A stretch of DNA of 12,808 nucleotides from Cyclostephanos tholiformis (taxonomy: Eukaryota; Bacillariophyta; Thalassiosirophyceae; Thalassiosirales; Thalassiosiraceae): contig JALLPB010000814.1 of assembly GCA_036939975.1 (NCBI GenBank), positions 1 through 12,808 on the forward strand, given 5' to 3'. The notes below the pieces were generated by a model that ran no database searches, had not been told where the DNA came from, and was given only the letters and a program-made list of their open reading frames with translations. Numbering within the stretch: the first letter of the stretch is position 1; each line of letters begins with the position of its first letter. Made by a program: the position numbers and the translations under genes. Positions 1 to 12,808 of the stretch are shown here, piece by piece.

Positions 1-54
1 CCTAACCCTAACCCTAACCCTAACCCTAACCCTAACCCTAACCCTAACCCTAAC
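1..54. repeat. Telomeric repeat array (CCTAAC)9
   Basis: Nine perfect tandem copies of CCTAAC, which is TTAGGG read on the other strand. This is the canonical telomere repeat of many eukaryotes including diatoms. The array begins at the first base and the C-rich strand reads 5'->3' inward, which is the orientation expected at the left end of a chromosome. It stops abruptly at TGGATC with no degenerate units. The short length probably reflects assembly or trimming rather than the real telomere length. Confidence 0.98.
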
Positions 55-389
55 TGGATCAAACACCGGTATACCTTCCTATACTCAATTATTTTTTTGT
101 TGCGTCTCGTCTCTATAGCTATCCCCCTAGAGTAACTGATTCCATCAACTTTTATATTTTTCCTCTCTCTGGTGAAAAGATCCCGTACAGTTGCTACCTT
201 CCCTTTTAACAGTACTTCAATGTTGTCTTCGGTCTCCTCGACTTTCCTACCCTCTTTGTTTTCATCGGTTCTATCAATACTTGCAGTCTTCTTCCTCCCT
301 CCTTCACTAACGTTCTCTTCCTTTTCTTCTCTCACCACTACCTTTTCAAGTGTGAATGGTGGGAATTGATGTTGCCACTTCTCAGCCAT
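1..389 (-). CDS. Open frame running into the telomere (3'-truncated gene candidate, unknown function)
   Basis: On the minus strand an ATG at 389-387 opens a frame (N-terminus MAEKWQHQF) that has no stop codon for 112 codons down to base 54. It then continues into the telomere as alternating Leu-Gly codons. The frame is also open upstream of the ATG, back to a TAA at 452-450. The predicted product is very hydrophilic and Lys/Glu-rich in residues 14-60 and Arg/Lys-rich after that; no domain is recognised. If real, it is the 5' part of a gene whose 3' end was lost when the chromosome end was capped. An intron could also start inside it, because several GT dinucleotides are present. The strand is purine-rich, which lowers the chance of stop codons, so a chance frame is possible. 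Confidence 0.3.
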   Translation of the reverse strand, partial: MAEKWQHQFPPFTLEKVVVREEKEENVSEGGRKKTASIDRTDENKEGRKVEETEDNIEVLLKGKVATVRDLFTRERKNIKVDGISYSRGIAIETRRNKKIIEYRKVYRCLIQLGLGLGLGLGLGLGLGL

Positions 390-465
390 CGAATTTTTTT
401 CTGGATGATATTGTTGATAGACCAATTTTCTTTTTTGTACGAATATGTTTTATGTCTCATGTTAA

Positions 466-1305
466 TGGCTTTTTTGTCCAAAGTTTAGAGGACCGGTACC
501 CTTAGGAGGAGCAATCTGTCTCCACACGAGGAATGATGTTGATGGTGGTGTACAATCTTCACGGTTGGGTATTGATGTCTGGGACATCCCAAAGCCACTT
601 TATATCAAAAATATCAGCAAATCAGTACATGACTATCCTATTAATCCTTTGATGTACAGAGTTGAGGATCTATTGGTAAATAACCATAATTTTCGGCGAA
701 ATCAGCAAAAGAGAAAATGATTGAAGCCAGTGACATGCAATTCTGATTTCGATGAGTTCAACAAACCACCTAAAAAGTTTTTTCATCATGAACATCAAGC
801 TTTGATTGTTATTCTACGTAAACAAGATGGCAGTTTGTTGGATGTTAATGTTTCGGGCATTATATCTGGAAAATTGAGAGATAAGCTTAATTTTCCATCA
901 ATATCTTCAGCAAAAGATTTATCGTCAATACACCAGCACTTTTATTGCTTTGGAGAAGAAGATTATGATGCTCTGTGTTAAGAATATCACAATGGCTTAC
1001 TGCTTCATGAAGGAGAGGATTATGCGGAGCAAATTGATGAAGTGCTGAAGCATCGTGCGATGTCTATCTGTTCTCTTATATCACTTGAAAAAAATTTAAG
1101 TCAAGAGGACATAAAAAATGGGCGATATAATTATTTCATCAGACAATTTGCTGGAGATGGAGCTCCCAAGGTAGACCATACTTTCATTTCTTCAAATGAG
1201 ATCAACGGTTTACAAGTAAATTACAAAATGGCTCGAGCTAGAGATTATTATGAACACGTACCTCTGTCTTGCAAGACATCAATAAGGGGTGTAACAAGTT
1301 GTTAA
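466..1305 (+). pseudogene. Interrupted coding frame with two in-frame stops, unknown family
   Basis: One reading frame stays open from just after a TAA at 463-465 to a TAA at 1303-1305, apart from TGA at 718-720 and TAA at 979-981. The three segments (about 84, 86 and 107 codons) have protein-like composition with mixed hydrophobic, acidic and aromatic residues, for example LGIDVWDIPKPLY near 560-600 and GRYNYFIRQFAGDGAPK near 1120-1170. Three consecutive open segments in one frame suggest one ancestral gene of about 280 codons or more that has decayed. A 49-codon frame from an ATG at 356 to a TAG at 503-505 may be its frameshifted 5' part. The segment is visibly richer in A+T than the genes further in. 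I do not recognise the family. No intron of the size seen elsewhere here would remove the two stops neatly. Alternatives are a transposon remnant or separate chance frames. Confidence 0.4.
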
Positions 1306-1306
1306 T

Positions 1307-1640
1307 ATGTATTACTGTCAAGTTTGTACACTAAAGAATGAACGTCAATCTACGAACCCTTAATGCCCTCATTGACAAGAAAGTCAACGACGGCATTGGC
1401 GCCTCCAAGCATCAGGAGGAGAAACGTAAACCATCAGTCGCGAAAAAGATTCGCGGGGCCAAGACAGCGCCGCCGGGCAAAAGAAATCAGTCGAAAAACC
1501 TTCCACGTAAGACTCGAAAGTGAAAACAAGTTCGAAAAAAGCCTCCAAAAAACAGAAAAAAGCATCCGGAGGAAATGGAAAGGGAAACACAGCAGCAGGA
1601 GGACAAGGCAACGGTTCCTCCGACGCTTAGAATCAAGCCC
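1307..1640 (+). pseudogene. Decayed lysine-rich low-complexity coding remnant
   Basis: Several short frames lie here in succession. From 1307 a 18-codon frame contains a Cys-x-x-Cys pair (YYCQVCTLKNER). From 1338 a 61-codon frame starts with an amphipathic stretch (LRTLNALIDKKVNDGIG), then becomes strongly basic (KRKPSVAKKIRGAK) and ends at a TGA at 1521-1523. In a different frame, from about 1503 to a TAG near 1627, comes KTSSKKASKKQKKASGG followed by a Gly/Asn/Ser-rich end. The two basic segments look like one Lys/Ser/Gly-rich tail split by a frameshift. Such tails occur in histone H1-like proteins and in the first ORF of retroelements, but nothing here decides between them. It may continue the interrupted frame that ends at 1305. 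Confidence 0.25.
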
Positions 1641-1829
1641 AACAGCATCTCAGAGATTCAGCAGTTTTCCTGTGTAAGGCTGTTCGGTTGGGCCAGAAAT
1701 TTCATTATGAGATAAATCCTACTTTTCTCTATTACGAAATAAGGGTAGGGGAAGCACTCCATACGGCTTGCCCAGTATTTTCTGGGTGGTCATCATTGTC
1801 TCTAGTGTCCAGACAAAAGAATTTACTCC

Positions 1830-8209
<6,380 letters not shown>

Positions 8210-8230
8210 AATAATACCTACACTATCTAT

Positions 8231-8280
8231 TATGCTGGGTGCTGGGTGCTGGGAGCTGCTGGGAGGCTGGGAGCCACCCA
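8231..8280. repeat. Imperfect tandem CTGGG/CCCAGC repeat
   Basis: The plus strand reads GCTGGGTGCTGGGTGCTGGGAGCTGCTGGGAGGCTGGGAG in overlapping blocks, giving six CTGGG units spaced 5 to 8 bases apart. A run of nine A residues follows at 8280-8288. The repeat lies upstream of the ABCC start codon, so it is either 5' leader or promoter of that gene. It may be a microsatellite or clustered sites for a DNA-binding protein. Confidence 0.6.
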
Positions 8281-8402
8281 AAAAAAAACACAACTACTAC
8301 CTAGTATCATCTATCCCCATCACATCATTTCACTTCTTGGCACGACATTCATGGGGTAGTATCGGCTGCACCCATTATTATTTCATCCGTTCATTCACAT
8401 CA

Positions 8403-8410
8403 TATAAAAG
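8403..8410 (+). promoter_or_regulatory. TATA-like element for the PRMT gene
   Basis: TATAAAAG matches a consensus TATA box and lies about 114 bases upstream of the methyltransferase ATG, leaving room for a leader of about 80-90 bases. Support is the motif and its position only; such A/T motifs also occur by chance. Confidence 0.3.
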
Positions 8411-8523
8411 AAAAGAAAAACAACACCAACGAACTCGCTGCCATTACAACATATTATTTGTGTAAAAACGACGCGAGCTAGCTGATCGATTAAAATATAC
8501 TATCCGCCGCTCGTTTCATCTTA

Positions 8524-10754
8524 ATGACAAGTAGGGGCATTTCGAGCCGCGCGAAATTCGTCAGGACTACAACTACCATCGCGACATTCGTCTCATATTC
8601 CAATTGTCTGCTTCTATTTCCAATCGCATCTCCTTTCGCTCTGTTTCCACCGTCGACATCATCGTCATCATTATCCCAAGGGCGTTCTCGTTTTCATTCA
8701 AGCGACAAATTAACAACCAGTTCGCCAATCAGGATATCAAGCGGGAATACAACTACCACTGCCAGAAGCAGCATCAAGACCGCCGCCATCATGCCGTCCG
8801 CATCCACCATATCGAGCAATGGAGAACGAGCCTCGCAGAACATACCCACCTTCGACGGGACAGACGAGAAATCCAAGGCCACGGACTTTGCTAATTATTT
8901 CTGTGCGGTGCGTCTGGCTGCATTCGATTGGATTTCCAACAGTCAGCGATCATATCATTTTTTTTTATCATGTGTAAAGTGACTCACGGCGCATCTCTCG
9001 TCAATCGTGTCACTTCCCTTGGACTCATTCTACCTTCCCAGTACGCCCAACTCTATCATCAGAAGCAGATGCTGACGGATCACAATCGTATGGCGGCGTA
9101 CCACGCCGCCATTGTCGGCAATGCAGATATTTTCAAGGACAAGGTCGTCATGGATGTCGGGACTGGATCGGGAATCTTGGCCGGTGAGTTTTCAGATTGA
9201 ACTGAGGATGTTGACCCCCACAGTCACGATATTCTCTCATCTCAGTTCTTGCTCAATGAATGGTACATGAACATTCTCTCTCTCGTGATACTCCTACGCC
9301 TTGACTTAATAATTTCTCCTCGTTGCTTCTAATCCATTTTGTCAGTCTGGGCTGCACAGGCGGGTGCCAAACGCGTATACGCTATCGAGTACACTGACAT
9401 GGCGAATCACGCTAGAAGGGTTGTGAAGGCCAACGGCGTCGAACATATTGTGACTGTCATCCAGGGCGCAGTGGAGGACGTGATACTACCACAAGAGGAT
9501 TGGGACGGCATCGGAATTGATGGTGGATTGGGATTGGGAGGTTTGACGCTCGAGGTGGGAGATGTCGAAGTAAACGAAGATGGCAGAAAGAATCAACGTG
9601 TTGTGGATATAATATTATCAGGTGAGTAGTGTGATCGTCGCGCAAATAGGAGTACAACTGCGTTGCTGACTGCTACTTCGCTTGATATTGATGTACCATA
9701 TTTATTCTTCATCTCCAATAATCAATTATTGCACTCACGCAAACAAATGCACCTTTTTTTCATCGGTACATGATAGAATGGATGGGATACTTCCTCCTTC
9801 GCGAGTCCATGCTGGACTCTCTGGTCAGAGCGCGTGATACATTTCTCAAGCCCAAGACAGGTCTCATGATGCCCTCCCACGCCACCATGCTTCTAGCTCC
9901 CATTTCCGACGAGGAGGAACGTCGAGTAACGCACAACGATTATGCGAATGCCATGGATGATTGGAGGGAATTCGCTGAGGTCACATCGACAATGTACGGA
10001 GTGGACATGAGTGTCCTCGAACAGGATTATGACCGAGAGCAGAAGGAGTATTACGTGATGAGCAGTAGATGGGCGGAACTTAGGACTGGATGCCTGTTGG
10101 CTGATCCAATTGTGGTGAAAGAGTATGATATGCACACTTGCACGGTCGAAGATGCACGGGGCGTTGGACTGAATGTTGGCGAGGATGAAGGTTGCGGCTC
10201 GCCGATCGAATTTGACGTTGTGGGGAGGAGATTGTCGACCGGTTTCGGATCAGCGGACGGAGATTCCGCTGCAGACTTTGGAGCAGCTGGACCGATTAGT
10301 GGTTTTGCGGGGTGGTTCACCGTCGATTTCAAGTCGCGGACGGACGAGGTGGGAAGGATAGCTGCCCCTGAGGTTTCAAACCCGGCTCACTTGTCGACGG
10401 GTCCGGAGATGGGATGTAAGTCTATAAGCCATGAATTCGTTTTTCTTCTGGTTTGGGCATGCCCTAATATCAACTGTACTGCCATTTTTCACCGTTTCTT
10501 TTTTTATGACAGACACCCACTGGGGTCAGCAAGTGTTTCACTTCCCCAGCGCCATCCCTCTCCTTCCTGATCAGACCACACGTATTGTGGGAACCATGGA
10601 GATGATGCGCACGAAAGAAAGTGCGCGGCTGTACAATGTTCGCTTTCGATTTACTACGTCCCGGAGGAAAACGTCAGGAAGCGATGACAAGGATGGAAGA
10701 GGGGCGGTGTTGATGAAGGGTAAGCAAGAGGAGTTGGTTTATCAGATGCCATAG
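8524..10754 (+). CDS. Type I protein arginine methyltransferase, PRMT10-like (5 exons, 560 aa)
   Basis: Transfers methyl groups from S-adenosylmethionine to arginine side chains of proteins. Exons 8524-8907, 9042-9183, 9346-9621, 9777-10415 and 10513-10754 join with all introns GT-AG (134, 162, 155, 97 bp) and a coding length of 1683 nt. The core starts near residue 120 with DFANYFCA joined across intron 1 to YAQLYHQK, as in plant PRMT10. Motif I VMDVGTGSGILA (about 164-175), acidic E190 after motif I (VYAIE), the double-E loop SEWMGYFLLRE (E268 and E277) and the THW loop (482-484, THWGQQVF) are all present, so catalysis should be intact. The first 89 residues are a Ser/Thr-rich extension with an early hydrophobic stretch; a second ATG at 8791 would give a start nearer that of known PRMT10 proteins. 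Two insertions are unusual: about 34 residues before the double-E loop, and a Gly/Ala/Asp-rich stretch in the beta-barrel. It is transcribed divergently from the ABCC gene. Confidence 0.94.
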
Positions 10755-11595
10755 AGCATGTTTTTTGTCATCGATTGCGAATGTATTTAGTTTGTTAGCC
10801 TCGCTTGACATATGGGGGCTGTTGAAGGGAGGCGGTAAAAAGTGAAGAATTAAACTGAAGATTTTATTCGAAAATGCAAACACTACTTTCAAAGCTTAGC
10901 ATAACTCCACATAAAATAGAGATAAAATGAAAAAAATAATCATAGGTCCACTCCGATAATCCGTCGCGGGTGGGAAGGATGCTGTAGATAAAATCGGACG
11001 ATTAAATTTTACATGCGCTGCATAATGCACCTTATAGCTCGGTGGGTGGGGATTGATCTGCTTATGCAGATTTTTGCCGTACTCCTCATTTTTCCTATGG
11101 TATAGCGGCTTTGGACACCGCAAAAGTAAAATTTCTTGTATCATCAAGAGGAACACTCACAGTTCTAGTGACCGGATAAGCATGATCGGAAAGTGCATTG
11201 GCACGTATAATAGATAAGATGTATTAAGTAAGTGCATCAGCATGCGAGACTTCCGAGGCCGCTGTGTTGAGTAAAGGGACATCTGGGATCATTTCATACA
11301 TCGTCCTGACATAAAAACTAACATCGTTATCTTCTCATCAACAAAATTCTAAACAAGAACACCTCAATCTTATGCGTGCTTTGTTGAGTGTCTAAACGTT
11401 CACGTATGAAATATCCCGACATAGGCACCAAGATTGATGCCTAATCAAATGAAAGCAAGAATCATTCCTCGTGAGAATACCTCATGCTCTTGCGTCATAT
11501 CTCGAAGAGAGAATATTTCTAATACTGATGTGAGCATAAACTGTCCCTTGCATACACAAACAAAACAATGCGGGAATGTCGTTGTATTATGAAGA
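10755..11595. other. Intergenic region between convergent genes
   Basis: This 841-bp stretch must hold the 3' ends of both the methyltransferase and the TLC gene. An 86-codon minus frame (11156-10896) and shorter frames lack any recognisable motif and do not look coding. A small perfect hairpin (ATCTGC, loop TTAT, GCAGAT) at 11056-11071 is followed by a T run, and a tRNA A-box-like TAGCTCGGTGGG lies just before it, but no tRNA can be folded. I see no other structure. Confidence 0.6.
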
Positions 11596-12512
11596 TCACT
11601 GTTCTTTCGAAAACTGTTCCATCAGATCCTTCGGGATCTTATAATTGACTGCTATCATGCACATCTTCGCATACCATGCAAATTGCAACAAACAGAATGC
11701 CAGGCTCGGCCATATCAACATATCGAGTTCACCATTTAGATGATAGAAGTAGGTTGTATAAATGAAATAAGGCACCCATATCAACCGACACAACGTGAAG
11801 ACAACGAAGAATACTACGTATGACGAATAACTCTTCGATTTCTTCCAGTGATTCAGAAACGGCTGAAAGGTTGTTGTTGTTTTTGTGGTGAAGAAAACGA
11901 TAGCAGATAATGTTTGTGATACTTGGCGCTGTCGATGAAAAAAGTCGGCGAAGGATGGAACAGGAGAGGACAAGCAACGCCGGCAGCGTGATGGATACTC
12001 AAGAGGGAGAATCCAAATTGGCATTCGCCCTCGTACGATCCCTCCCTACCCAACCGACCGACAGCCAACAGGTAAAACACACACCATATTATCACCAAGG
12101 CATCAAAGAAAGGTCAGCTTACCGTACTGGCTTCCGCGAAGAATCCCTTGCTGACGCTCCTCAGCGCCCGATGACGCGCAGAACTCCCTGTGAGCAGATT
12201 CAGCGCGAGGCTGATGACTGCGTGGACAAACCACATAGCCTCCCTCCGAACGATGGAATCTATGAGATCAACGACGAAAAACGAAACGCTCCAACAGATG
12301 GGCACTGTTTCTGGGATGATATGATTCAACGACAAAAATGCCAACGCGCAAAGCGGCACGCTGTGCAAGTTGCTGATGACGGAGGAGTTGCCGAAGCCAT
12401 CTGGACGGCCGGTGGGGGATAGAACTGTGCGATAGTACCCGCCCAGGAAGACACAGAGGAAGACGAAGAATAAAGACACATCGAGCAGGGTCGCGGGGGC
12501 GTAGTCATCCAT
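11596..12512 (-). CDS. TLC-domain membrane protein, TLCD4 (TMEM56)-like, 218 aa
   Basis: Predicted multi-pass membrane protein of the TRAM-LAG1-CLN8 family; animal relatives are linked to lipid sensing or membrane lipid composition, and the role here is not known. Two exons, 12512-12123 and 11862-11596, flank a GT-AG intron of 260 bp in phase 0. Splicing joins FAEAST to PFLNHW, restoring the family's conserved E-x-S-(S/T)-PF-x-N motif (residues 127-134) exactly, which supports the junction. Hydrophobic segments lie near residues 8-24, 52-66, 72-88, 93-108, 143-160 and 178-200. The usual histidine pair of the TLC core is represented by one His (H97, WFVHAVI). The longer Lag1p motif of ceramide synthases is absent, so that enzyme activity is unlikely. 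The ATG at 12512 has a good context (ACCCATGG); the frame is open ten codons further upstream but only from a TTG. Converges with the methyltransferase gene. Confidence 0.85.
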
Positions 12513-12636
12513 GGGTCCCCAGATTATACCGCAAATATTCAAACTTCAAACGATGATGGAACGAACTGATTTTTGTCGTCATTTGAGAGAGGAGGAATTC
12601 TCATTAAAATGTAACAATTTGTAGAGTTGCATCCTG

Positions 12637-12730
12637 ATTCGGTATTTTTCGGTCGGTATCGGTCAGTATTTCTTGGTATTTTGCATACTAATACCGGACA
12701 AAAATTCGGTCAGTGTTAATTCGGTATCGT
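12637..12730. repeat. Cluster of degenerate TCGGTATT / TCGGTCAGT repeats with an internal inverted repeat
   Basis: Within about 95 bases there are eight CGGT or close variants (one TTGGT), several extended to TCGGTATT. A 12-mer TCGGTCAGTATT (12659-12670) recurs with one mismatch at 12706-12717. GGTATT (12675-12680) and AATACC (12690-12695) form an inverted repeat with a 9-base loop. It lies upstream of the TLC gene, and the rest of 12513-12808 shows no gene. Subterminal repeats of hAT-type DNA transposons can look like this, but no transposase or terminal repeat is visible. Confidence 0.55.
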
Positions 12731-12808
12731 TTAGTCTGGGCGCAGAAACTATCGCTGGCAGCAACATCGGGCTCTGCTAGCGGCGATACTTTTTGGATAC
12801 AAAAACCT

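Larger units (their letters stand above)
8210..8523. promoter_or_regulatory. Shared divergent upstream region of the ABCC and PRMT genes
   Basis: 314 bp separate the two divergent start codons, so both promoters and both 5' leaders must lie here or reach into neighbouring exons. It holds a CCCAGC-type repeat and a T-run (minus strand) on the transporter side, and a TATA-like TATAAAAG followed by an A/G/C-rich leader on the methyltransferase side. No transcription start can be assigned from sequence alone. Confidence 0.5.

Noticed and set aside
172..369. Plus-strand 65-codon frame beginning at a GTG, Ser/Phe/Leu-rich
   Set aside because: No ATG, low-complexity pyrimidine-derived peptide, and it is the complement of the purine-rich minus-strand frame that starts at an ATG and runs to the telomere.
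721..981. Changed genetic code (TGA or TAA read as an amino acid) to explain the interrupted frame
   Set aside because: The three intact genes end with TGA or TAG at positions that fit family lengths, and their frames contain no internal stops once spliced.
1384..1611. Minus-strand 75-codon frame, Phe/Pro-rich
   Set aside because: It is the complement of the lysine-rich segment; the composition follows from the opposite strand and no motif is present.
11030..11076. tRNA or other Pol III gene, suggested by an A-box-like TAGCTCGGTGGG, a 6-bp hairpin and a T run
   Set aside because: No B box, no acceptor stem and no seven-base anticodon loop can be formed; the match is limited to the A box.
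10896..11156. Minus-strand 86-codon frame between the convergent genes
   Set aside because: No recognisable motif or coding-like composition; it lies in the expected 3' regions of two genes.
11910..12422. Plus-strand 170-codon frame antisense to the TLC gene
   Set aside because: It overlaps a well-supported gene whose exon junction restores a family motif; the antisense peptide has no domain and spans exon and intron alike.

Overview
This is the end of a eukaryotic nuclear chromosome. The window opens with nine perfect CCTAAC units (the C-rich strand of a TTAGGG telomere). Its genes are split by many short GT-AG introns, mostly 74-162 bp, with donors such as GTAAGT and GTGAGT. The methyltransferase has an N-terminal extension resembling the secretory/plastid presequences of algae with complex plastids, and it matches the plant PRMT10 type. 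A diatom or related photosynthetic stramenopile fits best. This is an inference from gene content and protein style, not from a marker gene.

Layout. Positions 1-54 are telomere. Positions 55 to about 1700 are a subtelomeric zone without an intact gene. It holds a minus-strand open frame that starts at an ATG at 389 and runs without a stop into the telomere, a plus-strand frame (466-1305) interrupted by two stop codons, and a decayed lysine-rich fragment (1307-1640). Positions 1830-8209 (minus) are one complete full-length ABC transporter of the ABCC/MRP family. I rebuilt it as 21 exons whose coding length is an exact multiple of three (1520 residues). Positions 8210-8523 are a compact divergent promoter region. 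Positions 8524-10754 (plus) are a five-exon type I protein arginine methyltransferase of the PRMT10 class (560 residues). Positions 10755-11595 are intergenic with no convincing gene. Positions 11596-12512 (minus) are a two-exon TLC-domain membrane protein, TLCD4-like (218 residues). Positions 12513-12808 hold its upstream region and a cluster of degenerate TCGGTATT repeats.

The three intact genes are not an operon and have no evident shared pathway: a membrane exporter, a protein-modifying enzyme and a lipid-associated membrane protein. The ABCC and methyltransferase genes are divergent and share about 0.3 kb of upstream DNA. The methyltransferase and TLC genes converge. I see no clear undescribed system. 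The items most worth checking are the telomere-truncated frame, the twice-interrupted subtelomeric gene, the 17-nt microexon carrying the Walker A lysine of the transporter, and the presequence and insertions of the methyltransferase.
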